From assembly GCF_038446665.1 (NCBI RefSeq), contig NZ_CP151802.1:1302001-1366000 (forward strand): a stretch of 64,000 bases of DNA, given 5' to 3'. The position numbers and the translations under genes are program-made. Positions 23,473 to 33,225 of this stretch are shown in pieces. Origin of the DNA: Lysobacter sp. FW306-1B-D06B (GTDB taxonomy: Bacteria; Pseudomonadota; Gammaproteobacteria; Xanthomonadales; Xanthomonadaceae). Numbering within the stretch: position 1 is the stretch's first letter; the number at the start of each line of letters is the position of its first letter. The notes under the pieces were generated by a model. It was not told where the DNA came from. It did no database searches and was given only the letters and a program-made list of their open reading frames with translations.

Positions 23473-24783
23473 TCAGCTCTTGTAGTTCATCGCCCGGTTG
23501 ATGCCCAGCGCGGCCAACGTGCCGACGGCGCCGGAGAGCAGATAGACGCCCAGCCAGGCCAGACCGAACTGCGAGCACAGGCCCAGCGCGACCAGCGGGG
23601 CGAACGCGGCGCCGATCAGCCAGGCCAGGTCGGAGGTGAGCGCCGCGCCGGTGTAACGATAGCGGCGGCCGAAGTTGGCGGTCACCGCACCGGCCGCCTG
23701 GCCGTACGACAGGCCCAGCAGGGCGAAGCCGATCAGCACGAAGGCCGCCTGTCCGACGTTGCCGCTTCCCATCAGCGTGGGTGCGAAACCGCTGAACATC
23801 GCGATCAGCATCGCCAGGCCGCCCAGCGTGCGCGCGCGGCCCACGCGGTCGGCGATCAGGCCCGATGCGACCACGCCGCCGCAGGCGATGAACGCGCCGA
23901 TGATCTGGATGATCAGGAACGTCACGATCGACTTCTGCGAATACAGCAGGATCCACGACAGCGGAAAGATCGTGACGATGTGGAACAGCGCGTAGCTGGC
24001 CAGCGCCGCGAAGGCGCCGATCACCACGTGACGGCCCTTGGCCTGGAAGAGCTCGCGGATGGGCGTGGGCTCCAGCTCCAGCTCGCTCATCTTCTTCTGG
24101 TACTCGTCGGCGACCACGATGCGCAGCCGCGCGAACAACGCCACGACGTTGATGGCGAACGCGACGAAGAACGGATAGCGCCAGCCCCACGAAAGCAGGT
24201 CGGCCTCGCTGAGGCTGGCATACAGGAATGCGAAGACGCTGGCGGCGACGATGAAGCCCATCGGCGCGGCGAGCTGGCCCAGCATCGAGTACCAGCCGCG
24301 GCGTTCCTTCGGTGCGTTCATCGCCAGCAACGACGGCAGGCCGTCCCACGAACCGCCCAGTGCGAGGCCCTGCAGCATGCGCAGCAACGCCAGCATCACG
24401 ATCGATGCGGTACCCAGCGTGGCGTAGCCCGGCAGGAAGGCGATGCCCGCGGTCGCGGTGCCCAACATGAACAGGGAAATGGTGAGCTTGATGCCGCGGC
24501 CCCAGCGTTCCTGGATCGACATGAACAGGACGGTGCCCAGCGGTCGTGTCACGAACGCCAGTGAAAACAGCGCAAATGACCACAACGCGCCTTCGAGCCT
24601 GCCGACGAACGGAAAGAAAACCGCCGGGAAAATCAGCGCCGAGGCGATGCCGAAGACGAAGAAATCGAAGTACTCGGATGCGCGTCCGATGACCACGCCG
24701 ACGGCGATTTCGCCCGGGGCGACGTCGTGCTGGGCCTTGGTGCCGTGATCGTGGGAGGAAGCGGTGGGGCTGAGGGAGGTCAT
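23473..24783 (-). CDS. MFS transporter, metabolite:H+ symporter-like
   Basis: A 436-residue, twelve-helix transporter. Family marks are GRASEYFDFFVFGIASALIF in helix 1, SLAFVTRPLGTVLFMSIQER with a following basic loop, RMLQGLALGGSWDGLPSL in helix 4, and the second-half repeat SGLIADRVGRARTLGG. This fits the MHS group (shikimate/proline/citrate type H+ symporters). The substrate is unknown. The ATG at 24783 is preferred because it begins a His-rich cytosolic tail; an alternative ATG is at 24834. The gene is divergent from cyoA across 173 bp and is not part of the ars operon. Confidence 0.83.
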   Translation of the reverse strand: MTSLSPTASSHDHGTKAQHDVAPGEIAVGVVIGRASEYFDFFVFGIASALIFPAVFFPFVGRLEGALWSFALFSLAFVTRPLGTVLFMSIQERWGRGIKLTISLFMLGTATAGIAFLPGYATLGTASIVMLALLRMLQGLALGGSWDGLPSLLAMNAPKERRGWYSMLGQLAAPMGFIVAASVFAFLYASLSEADLLSWGWRYPFFVAFAINVVALFARLRIVVADEYQKKMSELELEPTPIRELFQAKGRHVVIGAFAALASYALFHIVTIFPLSWILLYSQKSIVTFLIIQIIGAFIACGGVVASGLIADRVGRARTLGGLAMLIAMFSGFAPTLMGSGNVGQAAFVLIGFALLGLSYGQAAGAVTANFGRRYRYTGAALTSDLAWLIGAAFAPLVALGLCSQFGLAWLGVYLLSGAVGTLAALGINRAMNYKS

Positions 24784-24923
24784 CGCCGGGACACTCGGAT
24801 GGACCGGCCGATGGAAGGAGGGCCGGTTGGACATAGGAGGATGCGACGATAGCCTGACAGAGGCAACCGGGCCGGGCGATAGGACAAAACGTCCAATTCT
24901 CCCGGAGTAATGTCGGGAATACA

Positions 24924-24937
24924 TTGATCATGCTCAA
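24924..24937 (+). promoter_or_regulatory. FNR/ANR-like site upstream of cyoA
   Basis: TTGAT-CATG-CTCAA matches the FNR/ANR consensus TTGAT-N4-ATCAA at 9 of 10 positions. Its centre is about 26 bp before the cyoA ATG, a position suited to repression when oxygen is low. Confidence 0.5.
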
Positions 24938-24956
24938 TCCGTAAGCCCCCACCCAC

Positions 24957-26018
24957 ATGTCCATCGCGCGCAGATTCCTGCAGGCCGCCGTGTTGCTCCT
25001 CGGCACGGCCGTTTTGTCAGGATGCAACCTGTTGGTTCTCAATCCCGCCGGCGACATCGCCGCCCGTCAGGGGCAGCTGATCGTCGTGGCGACCGTCCTG
25101 ATGCTGATCGTGATCATTCCGGTGATCGCGCTCACGCTGCTGTTCGCGTGGCGTTACCGCGCGTCCAACCGCGAGGCCACGTACAAGCCCGACTGGGATC
25201 ATTCGACCCAGCTGGAGCTGGTGATCTGGGGCATCCCGTTGCTGATCATCATCGCGCTGGGCGCGATCACGTGGATCAGCACGCATCTGCTCGATCCGTT
25301 CCGCCCGCTCGACCGAATCTCGGAAGGCCGTCCCGTGCCGGCCGACGTGAAACCGCTGGAAATCCAGGTCGTCGCACTCGACTGGAAGTGGTTGTTCGTC
25401 TATCCGGAAGAAGGCGTGGCGACGGTGAACGAAATCGCCGTGCCGGTCGATCGCCCGGTGCACTTCCGCATCACGTCCTCCTCGGTGATGAACACGTTCT
25501 ACGTGCCCGCGCTGGCCGGCATGATCTACGGCATGCCCGGCATGGAGAGCGAGCTGCACGCGGTCATCAACGCGCCCGGCGTGTACGACGGCTTCTCGGC
25601 CAACTACAGCGGCGCGGGCTTCTCGCACATGCGCTTCAAGTTCCATGGCAAGAGCGACGCCGATTACCAGCGCTGGCTCAATGACGTGCGTGCCAGCGGC
25701 GATTCGCTCACGCGCGCGACGTATCTGGAACTGGAAAAGCCGTCCGAGCGCGAGCCGGTGCGTCACTTCGCCCGCGTCGACAACGGCCTGTTCGATGCCG
25801 TGCTCAACCGCTGCGTCGACATGGACCGCCTGTGCATGAACCAGATGATGGCGATCGACGCCGCCGGTGGCCTGGGCCTGGACGGCCTGAAGCCGCTGGC
25901 GACGCCGCGTCGCGGCGATCCGCGCCTGGGCGCGTACGTGTCGGCGCAGGTGTGCGCCGTCGACGACGTGGTGCCCCAGTCCCTGTCGGGTTCGATCGTC
26001 GGCATGAAGGCGCAGTAA
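24957..26018 (+). CDS. cyoA: Cytochrome o ubiquinol oxidase subunit II
   Basis: A 353-residue lipoprotein subunit of the bo3-type quinol oxidase. The signal peptide ends in the lipobox LSGC (Cys23). Two membrane helices (about 43-65 and 88-110) are followed by a cupredoxin-like periplasmic domain with DWKWLFVYPEEGVATVNEIA and the FYVPALAGMIYGMPGMESEL stretch. The CuA-binding Cys residues of cytochrome c oxidases are missing, as expected for a quinol oxidase. It is the first of at least four cyo genes; cyoB follows after 68 bp. Confidence 0.93.
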   Translation: MSIARRFLQAAVLLLGTAVLSGCNLLVLNPAGDIAARQGQLIVVATVLMLIVIIPVIALTLLFAWRYRASNREATYKPDWDHSTQLELVIWGIPLLIIIALGAITWISTHLLDPFRPLDRISEGRPVPADVKPLEIQVVALDWKWLFVYPEEGVATVNEIAVPVDRPVHFRITSSSVMNTFYVPALAGMIYGMPGMESELHAVINAPGVYDGFSANYSGAGFSHMRFKFHGKSDADYQRWLNDVRASGDSLTRATYLELEKPSEREPVRHFARVDNGLFDAVLNRCVDMDRLCMNQMMAIDAAGGLGLDGLKPLATPRRGDPRLGAYVSAQVCAVDDVVPQSLSGSIVGMKAQ

Positions 26019-26086
26019 GCGTCCCGCCGTCGATCCACCCTGTCGTGCCGACCTGTTTCTTGGCCTGAAAGCCCCGGAATTCCGCG

Positions 26087-28102
26087 ATGTCCCTCGAAAG
26101 CGCCACCCTACCGTCCTCACCGATCTTCGGACGCATGTCATGGGAATCCATTCCCATGTTCCATGAGCCGATCCTCGCGGTGACCTTCATCGGCACCGTG
26201 ATCGCCGGCCTCGCACTGCTGGGCGTGATCACGAAGTACAAGCTGTGGGGCTACCTCTGGAACGAGTGGTTCACCAGCATCGATCACAAGAAGATCGGCA
26301 TCATGTACATCGTGCTGGGTCTGGTGATGCTGCTGCGCGGCTTCGCCGACGCGCTGATGATGCGCCTGCAGCAGGCCATGGCCTTCGGTGACAACCTGGG
26401 CTATCTGCCGCCGCACCACTACGACCAGATCTTCACCGCCCACGGCGTGATCATGATCTTCTTCGTGGCCATGCCGCTGGTCACGGGTTTGATGAACTAC
26501 CTGGTGCCGTTGCAGATCGGCGCGCGCGACGTCGCGTTCCCGTTCCTCAACAACTTCAGCTTCTGGATGACCGTGTCCGGCGCCGTGCTGACGATGATGT
26601 CGCTGTTCTTCGGCGAGTTCGCCGCGACCGGCTGGCTGGCGTATCCGCCGCTGTCGGGCCTGGCCTTCAGTCCGGGTGTCGGCGTCGATTACTACCTGTG
26701 GGCGTTGCAGATAGCCGGCATAGGCACATTGCTATCGGGCGTGAACCTGCTGGTGACCATCATCAAGATGCGCGCGCCCGGCATGACCATGATGAAGATG
26801 CCCGTCTTCACCTGGACCTCGCTGTGCACCAACGTGCTGATCGTGGTGTCGTTCCCGGTGCTGACGGCGGTGCTGGCGCTGCTGTTGCTGGATCGCTACG
26901 TGGGCACCAACTTCTTCACCAGCGATCTTGGCGGCAACGCCATGATGTACGTGAACCTGATCTGGATCTGGGGCCACCCGGAGGTCTACATCCTGATCCT
27001 GCCGCTGTTCGGCGTGTACTCGGAAATCGTGTCCACGTACTCGGGCAAGCGCCTGTTCGGCTACTCGTCGATGGTCTACGCGACGGTGTGCATCACCGTG
27101 CTGTCGTACCTGGTGTGGCTGCACCACTTCTTCACGATGGGTTCGGGCGCCAGCGTCAACTCGTTCTTCGGCATCACGACGATGATCATCTCGATCCCGA
27201 CGGGCGCGAAGATCTTCAACTGGCTCTTCACCATGTACCGCGGCCGCATCCGCTTCGAAGTGCCGATGCTGTGGACGATCGGCTTCATGATCACCTTCGT
27301 GGTGGGCGGCATGACCGGCGTGCTGCTGGCCGTTCCGCCGGCGGACTTCGTGCTGCACAACAGCCTGTTCCTGATTGCGCACTTCCATAACGTGATCATC
27401 GGCGGCGTGGTGTTCGGCCTGTTCGCGGCGATGACGCACTGGTTCCCGAAGGCCTTCGGCTTCAAGCTCGACGACTTCTGGGGCAAGGTTTCGTTCTGGT
27501 TCTGGCTGGCCGGTTACTGGTTCGCCTTCACGCCGCTGTACGTGCTGGGCCTGATGGGCGTGACGCGCCGAATGAGCCATTTCGACGATCCGTCGCTGCG
27601 GATCTGGTTCCTGATCGCCGCCTTCGGTGCGGTGCTGATCGCCGTCGGCATCGCCGCGTTCCTGATCTGCATCTACGTCAGCTTCCGCAAGCGCGAGCAG
27701 CTGCGCGACGTCACCGGCGATCCGTGGGACGGCCGCACGCTGGAGTGGTCCACGTCCTCGCCGCCGCCGGCGTACAACTTCGCCTTCACGCCGGTCGTCC
27801 ACGACAACGATGCGTGGTGGGACATGAAGCAGCGCGGGTTCACCCGCATGCGCACGGGCTTCCTCGCCGTGCACATGCCGAAGAACACGCCGGCCGGCCT
27901 GGTGCTGGCGGTGGTGAGCACGGTGTTCGGCTTCGCGATGATCTGGCACGTGTGGTGGCTGGCCGCCGTCTCGTTGCTGGGCGTGATCGCCTACGCGATC
28001 TGGCACACCTTCAACTACGACCGCGACTACCACATCCCCGCCGAGGAAGTGGCCGCAACCGAGCACGCGCGCACCGTGCAGCTGGAGACCTTCCGTGGCT
28101 GA
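26087..28102 (+). CDS. cyoB: Cytochrome o ubiquinol oxidase subunit I
   Basis: A 671-residue catalytic subunit that oxidises ubiquinol and reduces O2 to water while pumping protons. Heme and copper ligands are visible: [15 protein letters not shown] (low-spin heme His), [14 protein letters not shown] (CuB His and the cross-linked Tyr), [11 protein letters not shown] (two CuB His) and [13 protein letters not shown] (heme ligands). The N- and C-terminal extensions give about 15 helices, as in E. coli CyoB (663 residues). It overlaps cyoC by 8 bp. Confidence 0.95.
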   Translation: MSLESATLPSSPIFGRMSWESIPMFHEPILAVTFIGTVIAGLALLGVITKYKLWGYLWNEWFTSIDHKKIGIMYIVLGLVMLLRGFADALMMRLQQAMAFGDNLGYLPPHHYDQIFTAHGVIMIFFVAMPLVTGLMNYLVPLQIGARDVAFPFLNNFSFWMTVSGAVLTMMSLFFGEFAATGWLAYPPLSGLAFSPGVGVDYYLWALQIAGIGTLLSGVNLLVTIIKMRAPGMTMMKMPVFTWTSLCTNVLIVVSFPVLTAVLALLLLDRYVGTNFFTSDLGGNAMMYVNLIWIWGHPEVYILILPLFGVYSEIVSTYSGKRLFGYSSMVYATVCITVLSYLVWLHHFFTMGSGASVNSFFGITTMIISIPTGAKIFNWLFTMYRGRIRFEVPMLWTIGFMITFVVGGMTGVLLAVPPADFVLHNSLFLIAHFHNVIIGGVVFGLFAAMTHWFPKAFGFKLDDFWGKVSFWFWLAGYWFAFTPLYVLGLMGVTRRMSHFDDPSLRIWFLIAAFGAVLIAVGIAAFLICIYVSFRKREQLRDVTGDPWDGRTLEWSTSSPPPAYNFAFTPVVHDNDAWWDMKQRGFTRMRTGFLAVHMPKNTPAGLVLAVVSTVFGFAMIWHVWWLAAVSLLGVIAYAIWHTFNYDRDYHIPAEEVAATEHARTVQLETFRG

Positions 28103-28724
28103 GTCCATCGCATTGACCCGTGAAGACGGCGCGCCGGTGTTCCTGGACACGCAGGGCCGTCACCATCCGGAGAACGGCTCGCTGCTCGGGTTCTGGATCT
28201 ACCTGCTCAGCGACCTGATGATCTTCGGCTGCCTGTTCGCCACCTACGGCGTGCTGGGCCGCAGCTTCGCGGCGGGCCCGTCGGGTGCGGACCTGTTCGA
28301 CCTGAAGCTGGTCGCGGTGAACACCGCGGTGCTGCTGGTGTCGTCGATCACCTACGGCTTCGCCATGATTTCGATGCAGGCCCGCAACCAGCGCGGCCTG
28401 ATCGCCTGGCTGATCGTGACCGGCCTGCTGGGCGCGACGTTCCTGGCGATCGAACTCTACGAGTTCCACCACTTCATCCACATCGGCGCCGGCCCGCAGC
28501 GCAGCGCGTTCCTGTCCTCGTTCTTCGCGCTGGTGGGCACGCACGGCCTGCACGTGTTCTTCGGCGTGATCTGGCTGATCGTGCTGTGCCTGCAGGTGCG
28601 CAAGCACGGCCTGACGCGCGCCAACACGCGCCGCGTCGCCTGCCTGTCGATGTTCTGGCACTTCCTGGACGTCGTGTGGATCGGCGTCTTCACCTTCGTC
28701 TACCTGATGGGCTCGCTGCGATGA
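28095..28724 (+). CDS. cyoC: Cytochrome o ubiquinol oxidase subunit III
   Basis: A 209-residue, five-helix subunit. Typical marks are [40 protein letters not shown] sequence, [20 protein letters not shown] and the end [15 protein letters not shown]. It stabilises subunit I in the membrane. The start overlaps cyoB by 8 bp and the stop overlaps cyoD (ATGA). Confidence 0.93.
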   Translation: MAESIALTREDGAPVFLDTQGRHHPENGSLLGFWIYLLSDLMIFGCLFATYGVLGRSFAAGPSGADLFDLKLVAVNTAVLLVSSITYGFAMISMQARNQRGLIAWLIVTGLLGATFLAIELYEFHHFIHIGAGPQRSAFLSSFFALVGTHGLHVFFGVIWLIVLCLQVRKHGLTRANTRRVACLSMFWHFLDVVWIGVFTFVYLMGSLR

Positions 28725-29113
28725 GTGACCACGCACACCACGACCACGACGACGACTTCCTCGAGACCGGCATTCCGCACGTCTCGAAGAAGGAGTACCT
28801 GACCGGCTTCGTCCTCTCGGTCATCCTGACCGCCATTCCGTTCGCCCTGGTGATGGGCGGCCCGGGCGTCGCCACGCCGACGCTGCTGCTGGTGTTGCTG
28901 GCGTTCGCCGCCGTGCAGGTGGTGGTGCACATGGTCTACTTCCTGCATATGAACGCGAAGTCCGAGGGCGGCTGGAACGCGCTCGCGCTGATCTTCACGG
29001 TGGTGCTGGTGGTGATCGTGCTGACCGGTTCGCTGTGGGTCATGCATCACCTCAACACCAACATGATGCCGGGCGCGCACGAGATGCAGGAGATGATCAA
29101 GAACGCGCCATGA
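28721..29113 (+). CDS. cyoD: Cytochrome o ubiquinol oxidase subunit IV
   Basis: A 130-residue, three-helix subunit with a His/Asp-rich N-terminus ([12 protein letters not shown]) and the family core EYLTGFVLSVILTAIPFALV, then VHMVYFLHMN. It assists assembly of the CuB site in subunit I. Coupled to cyoC by ATGA, and overlapping the SURF1 gene by 4 bp. A heme O synthase gene (cyoE) does not follow here and must be elsewhere. Confidence 0.92.
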   Translation: MSDHAHHDHDDDFLETGIPHVSKKEYLTGFVLSVILTAIPFALVMGGPGVATPTLLLVLLAFAAVQVVVHMVYFLHMNAKSEGGWNALALIFTVVLVVIVLTGSLWVMHHLNTNMMPGAHEMQEMIKNAP

Positions 29114-29913
29114 GCCGGCCGATCGCCGACTCCCGCCCCGCGCCGCGCACGCGTCGCGCCTGGGTGTTCGTGACGTTCGCCGCGCTGCTGGCAGCCGCGT
29201 TCGCAGGCTTCGTCTCGCTCGGCGTCTGGCAGCTCCAGCGCATGGCGTGGAAGCACGATCTGATCGCCCGCGTCGATGCGCGCGTGCATGCCGCACCCGT
29301 TCCCGTACCGGCGCGTGCGCAATGGCCGGCCGTATCGGAGTCCGCCGACGGCTACCGCCATGTGCAGGCATCCGGCACCTTCGTGCCGGACAATGAAACG
29401 CGCACGCAGGCGGTGACGGAACTCGGCGCGGGTTCGTGGTCGCTGATGCCGCTGCGCATGGAATCGGGCGACTACGTGCTGGTCAATCGCGGCTTCGTGC
29501 CGACGGGCGATGCCGCCGGCGAGGTACCGCAAGGTCGCGTGACGGTGCAGGGACTGCTGCGCATCAGCGAGCCCGGTGGCGGCTTCCTGCGCCGCAACGA
29601 TCCCGCACAGGGCCGCTGGTACTCGCGCGACGTCGCCGCCATCGCCCGCTCGCACGGGCTGCCGGCGGATCGCGTGGCGCCGTTCTTCATCGACGCCGAT
29701 CGCGATCACGCGTCGAACGACTGGCCGCGCGGCGGCATGACGGTGGTGAAGTTCCGCGACTCGCACCTGTCCTATGCGCTGACCTGGTTCGGCATGGCGT
29801 TGCTGGCCCTCGTGGCGGGGGCGTACCTGGTCGCGTCGGAGCGCCGGTTGCGCCATGATCGACACCGACACCACGCGCGCTCCGGTCATGCAGGCACGAA
29901 CGAGCCAGAATGA
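29110..29913 (+). CDS. SURF1-family oxidase assembly protein
   Basis: A 267-residue inner-membrane protein with an N-terminal helix (about 21-42), a periplasmic domain and a C-terminal helix (about 230-250). Family marks are FVSLGVWQLQRMAWKHDLI, ADGYRHVQASGTFVPDNET, DYVLVNRGFVP, and SHLSYALTWFGMALLALVAG. SURF1 proteins help insert heme into terminal oxidases. Such a gene at the end of a cyo operon suggests it serves the quinol oxidase, although SURF1 is better known for aa3 oxidases. The next gene starts 59 bp inside this one. Confidence 0.88.
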   Translation: MSRPIADSRPAPRTRRAWVFVTFAALLAAAFAGFVSLGVWQLQRMAWKHDLIARVDARVHAAPVPVPARAQWPAVSESADGYRHVQASGTFVPDNETRTQAVTELGAGSWSLMPLRMESGDYVLVNRGFVPTGDAAGEVPQGRVTVQGLLRISEPGGGFLRRNDPAQGRWYSRDVAAIARSHGLPADRVAPFFIDADRDHASNDWPRGGMTVVKFRDSHLSYALTWFGMALLALVAGAYLVASERRLRHDRHRHHARSGHAGTNEPE

Positions 29914-31240
29914 GGCCATCGACGAGGCGGCACGCGGGGACTCCGTCGTGAACGGTTCCCGTGACAGCGCGGGCCTGCGCAACATGCAGCAGCTGATCCA
30001 GTTGCGCTGGATCGCTGTGATCGGGCAGGTCGCCACCATCCTGCTCGTGCATTACCTGCTGGACATCGCGCTGCCGATGGCGCGCATGTTCACCGTGCTG
30101 GCCGCGCTCGTCGCCTTCAATCTGATCAGCCAGTTGTGGTGGCGCCGACGCGAGCAGGTGTCCAGCGGCGCGCTGCTGGTGTCGCTGCTGGTGGACGTCG
30201 CATCGCTGACGATCCAGTTGTACCTGGGCGGCGGCATCACCAATCCGTTCGTGTTCCTTTACCTGTTGCAGGTGGGGTTGGGCACGGTGGTGCTGCGCTC
30301 GCCGTTGAGCTGGGTGATCGCTGCCGCCGCGGCGCTGTGCGTCACCGGGCTGACGCTGGTCCACGCGCAGATCGCGCTGCCGGCGGAGCCCGAGCGGGGC
30401 CTGGCCGATTACTACGTGCAAGGCCTGCTGATCTGCTTCCTTCTCGTCACGACGTTGCTGGTGGTGTTCCAGACCCGCATCGCCCGCATCCTGCGCGAGC
30501 GCGATGCGCGGCTTGCGGAACTGCGCCAGCGTGCGGTGGAGGAGGAGCACATCGTGCGCATGGGCCTGCTCGCGTCCGGCGCCGCGCACGAGCTGGGCAC
30601 GCCGCTGTCCACGCTCTCGGTGATCCTGGGCGACTGGCAACACCTGCCCACGATCGCGTCGGACGGCGAACTGCACAACGATGTCCTGGAGATGCAGGCG
30701 CAGGTCGCGCGCTGCAAGTCGATCGTCACCAACATCCTGCTCGCCGCCGGCGGACCGCGTGCAGAGGAACCCACGCAGACCACGCTTCACGCGATGCTGG
30801 ACGAACTGGCAGTGGAATGGCGCGACAGCCGCAACCCGACCGCGTTCAGGTACAACAACCGCTGCAGCGTGGACCCGCTCATCGTTTCGGACGCCGGCCT
30901 GCGGCAGATGGTGTTCAACGTGCTCGACAATGCCCTTGAAGCCTCGCCGGCCTGGGTGGCGCTGGACGCGGACTGCGACGACGACGTGCTCGTCATCTCC
31001 GTCACCGATCATGGCGCCGGCTTCGCGCAGGACATCCTGCGGCGACTGGGCACGCCCTACAACACCAGCAAGGGCCGCCCCGGCGGCGGGCTTGGGCTGT
31101 TCCTCTCGCTCAACGTTGCGCGTACGCTGGGTGGCAGCCTCACGGCGAAGAACCGGCCGCAGGGCGGGGCGGTGGTCACCATGACGCTCCCGATCGCGAG
31201 CATTGCCATCGAGGATGAAGACGATGACCGCGAAGAATGA
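29855..31240 (+). CDS. regB: Redox-sensing histidine kinase, RegB/PrrB/RoxS type
   Basis: A 461-residue inner-membrane kinase with six helices. The loop GGGITNPF (125-132) contains the GGxxNPF motif that binds ubiquinone in RegB. The phospho-acceptor is His245 in SGAAHELGTPLSTL. Cys287 in QVARCKSIV sits where the redox-active cysteine of RegB lies. The ATPase domain has NVLDNALEA, DHGAGF and GGGLGLFLSLNVARTLGG. It should sense the quinone pool and phosphorylate the regulator encoded next. The start at 29855 overlaps SURF1 by 59 bp; a later start at 29889 is possible. Position after cyoABCD suggests it controls oxidase genes. Confidence 0.88.
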   Translation: MIDTDTTRAPVMQARTSQNEAIDEAARGDSVVNGSRDSAGLRNMQQLIQLRWIAVIGQVATILLVHYLLDIALPMARMFTVLAALVAFNLISQLWWRRREQVSSGALLVSLLVDVASLTIQLYLGGGITNPFVFLYLLQVGLGTVVLRSPLSWVIAAAAALCVTGLTLVHAQIALPAEPERGLADYYVQGLLICFLLVTTLLVVFQTRIARILRERDARLAELRQRAVEEEHIVRMGLLASGAAHELGTPLSTLSVILGDWQHLPTIASDGELHNDVLEMQAQVARCKSIVTNILLAAGGPRAEEPTQTTLHAMLDELAVEWRDSRNPTAFRYNNRCSVDPLIVSDAGLRQMVFNVLDNALEASPAWVALDADCDDDVLVISVTDHGAGFAQDILRRLGTPYNTSKGRPGGGLGLFLSLNVARTLGGSLTAKNRPQGGAVVTMTLPIASIAIEDEDDDREE

Positions 31241-31766
31241 ACGAAGATTGCTGATCGTCGAAGACGACGAGGCGTTCGCGCGCACGCTGCTGCGCTCCTT
31301 CGAGCGCCGCGGCTACCAGGTGCGTCACGTGGTGGGCGAGGAGGGCATGACCGAACTGCTGGAGTCGTTCGTTCCAACGCACGCGGTCGTCGACCTGAAG
31401 CTGGCCGGTGGCGCCTCCGGACTGTCCAGCGTGAAGCGCCTGAATGCCTTCGATCCGGACATGGTCATCGTGGTGTTGACCGGTTACGCCAGCATTGCCA
31501 CCGCAGTGGAAGCCATCAAGCTCGGCGCGCGCCACTACCTCGCCAAGCCGTCCAACACGGACGACATCGAAGCGGCCTTCCAGCGCGCCGCCGGCGACAC
31601 CGAGGTCGAACTCACGCAACGCACGACCTCGATCAAGACGCTGGAGTGGGAGCACATCCACGAAGCGCTGGCCGCAAGCGATTTCAACATCTCCGAAGCC
31701 GCGCGACGACTGGGCCTGCACCGCCGCACGCTGGCCCGCAAGCTGGAGAAGCGGCGGATCAAGTGA
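31224..31766 (+). CDS. regA: Response regulator, RegA/PrrA/RoxR type
   Basis: A 180-residue regulator. The receiver domain has the acidic pair in LLIVEDDEAF and phospho-acceptor Asp57 in HAVVDLKLAGG, with GYASIATAVEAIKLGARHYL and the conserved Lys in LAKPSN. A short linker leads to a Fis-type helix-turn-helix (EWEHIHEALAASDFNISEAA, then RRLGLHRRTLARKLEKR), which is strongly conserved among RegA homologues. It overlaps the kinase gene by 17 bp. An alternative in-frame ATG is at 31215. It probably controls respiratory genes in response to redox state. Confidence 0.9.
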   Translation: MTAKNERRLLIVEDDEAFARTLLRSFERRGYQVRHVVGEEGMTELLESFVPTHAVVDLKLAGGASGLSSVKRLNAFDPDMVIVVLTGYASIATAVEAIKLGARHYLAKPSNTDDIEAAFQRAAGDTEVELTQRTTSIKTLEWEHIHEALAASDFNISEAARRLGLHRRTLARKLEKRRIK

Positions 31767-31782
31767 GTCGCGCGGCGCACGC

Positions 31783-31875
31783 CTAGGCGGTGCGCAGGAA
31801 TGCGAACAGCAACGCCAGCGCCACCACCGCCACCGCGGACACGATCGTCAGCTTGTCGGCCAGCAGGCGTCGCAT
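31783..31875 (-). CDS. 30-residue single-helix membrane peptide
   Basis: Reverse strand, ATG at 31875 to TAG at 31783. The peptide begins MRRLLADKLTIVSAVAVVAL and ends ALLFAFLRTA. It has a basic N-terminus, one transmembrane helix and a short polar end, the layout of CydX- or CcoQ-like oxidase micro-subunits. A strong ribosome-binding site, AGGAG, lies 6 bp upstream and spans the stop codon of the preceding ferric-reductase-like gene, so it is the last gene of the leftward oxidase operon. I do not recognise the sequence; a role as an oxidase-stabilising peptide is inference. Confidence 0.6.
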   Translation of the reverse strand: MRRLLADKLTIVSAVAVVALALLFAFLRTA

Positions 31876-31884
31876 CGCGGTCTC

Positions 31885-33210
31885 CTAGACGAAGCTGTAG
31901 CGTTCGGAGTGGTAGCGGCTGAGCGGCACGTCCATCTCGCCCAATGCCGCTTCGATGGCGTCCATCATGATGCCCGGGCCGCAGATGAAGTACTCGTGAT
32001 CCGCATAGCCCTCCGGCAGGTGCCGCTTGAGCAGCGCCGCGTCGATGTAGCCGCTCTCGCCGGTCCAGCCCTCGTGCGGACGCGAGAGCACGTGCACCAC
32101 GGTCAGTTGCGTGCGTCCCTGCAGTACCTCGAGTTCCTCGCGGAAGCTGACGGAATCCCAGTCCTTGTTGCCGTAGATCAGGATGAGGCGCCGCTTGTCG
32201 CCGCGATCGGCCAACGTCCGGATGATGCTCATCATCGGCGTGATGCCGATGCCGCCGGCGATCATCACCTTGACGGCGGTGGAGTCGCGCACCGTGAACG
32301 ATCCATACGGGCCGTCCAGGTACACCCGCTGTCCCGGCGCGACCGACTGCACCGCGTCGGTGAAGTCGCCCAGTCGCCGGATACTCATCTCGACGCGACC
32401 GTCGTCCGCCTGTGCGCTGGACGAGAACGAAAACGGATGTCCGGTGATCTTGAACGGACTGCCCCACAGCGTGAGCCAGCCGAACTGCCCGGGCTGGAAG
32501 CGCAGGCCCGCATGCCCTTCCGGGCGCATCACCAGGGTCGTGGTCTCGCCGCGTTCCTTGCGCACCTCCGCGATCCGGTACGGGCGGCGCAGCATGAAGA
32601 GCGGCTTGAACACGCGCACGTACAGCAACAGCGCGATCCACAGCGCGACCACGCCGATCCAGAATGCGCGCTTCCACGGATTGTCGAGGTAGAACCCCCA
32701 CGCGATCATGTGGAACAGGCCCGCACCGATCGCCAGCAGGGCCAGGACGATGTGGCTGGCGTGCCAGACCTCGTAGCGGATCTTCAGTCGCGTGCGCCAC
32801 AGCGCGGTGACCACCAGCAGCAGCAACGAGCAAATCGAGATGCCCGCGAACACCGCGCCCAGCGGCAGTTCCATCAGCGAATCGGGAAGCCGCATCGCCT
32901 CGGAGCCGGCGACGAGCAGGATGAGCGGATGCACGAACACCAGCGTCACCGCGATCAGCGAGATGCGGCGGTGGAAGTGATAGATCACGTCCTCGCCCAA
33001 CGGCTGTGTGACGTGGCGGAAGCGCGCGGTCAATCCGAACTGCAGCCCCATCATCGCCAGTCCCGAATAGCCCAGCGCGACCGAGAACTCGGTGGCGAAG
33101 TCGCGGGCCGGCGGCATTGCTCCGATCAGCAGCACGAACAACGGGCCCAGGATGAAGAACAGGTAGATCGTGATCCAGAGCGCGTGGCGTGGGAGATCGC
33201 GATGGCTCAT
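31885..33210 (-). CDS. Ferric-reductase-like membrane flavoprotein
   Basis: A 441-residue protein. An N-terminal six-helix ferric-reductase transmembrane domain (about 1-215) contains heme-ligand candidates in DVIYHFHRRISLIAV, VHPLILL, EVWHASHIVLAL and LFHMIAWG. The C-terminal ferredoxin-NADP reductase-like part (about 220-441) has the FAD motif GHPFSFSSSAQ, the NAD(P) motif MIAGGIGITPMMSIIRTL and YFICGPGIMM. It would move electrons from NAD(P)H through FAD and heme across the membrane. It belongs to the leftward oxidase locus, 15 bp after a small membrane protein gene, which makes a role in oxidase-linked metal or electron handling possible. Confidence 0.85.
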   Translation of the reverse strand: MSHRDLPRHALWITIYLFFILGPLFVLLIGAMPPARDFATEFSVALGYSGLAMMGLQFGLTARFRHVTQPLGEDVIYHFHRRISLIAVTLVFVHPLILLVAGSEAMRLPDSLMELPLGAVFAGISICSLLLLVVTALWRTRLKIRYEVWHASHIVLALLAIGAGLFHMIAWGFYLDNPWKRAFWIGVVALWIALLLYVRVFKPLFMLRRPYRIAEVRKERGETTTLVMRPEGHAGLRFQPGQFGWLTLWGSPFKITGHPFSFSSSAQADDGRVEMSIRRLGDFTDAVQSVAPGQRVYLDGPYGSFTVRDSTAVKVMIAGGIGITPMMSIIRTLADRGDKRRLILIYGNKDWDSVSFREELEVLQGRTQLTVVHVLSRPHEGWTGESGYIDAALLKRHLPEGYADHEYFICGPGIMMDAIEAALGEMDVPLSRYHSERYSFV

Positions 33211-33225
33211 CGGCGGCCCCGCGTG

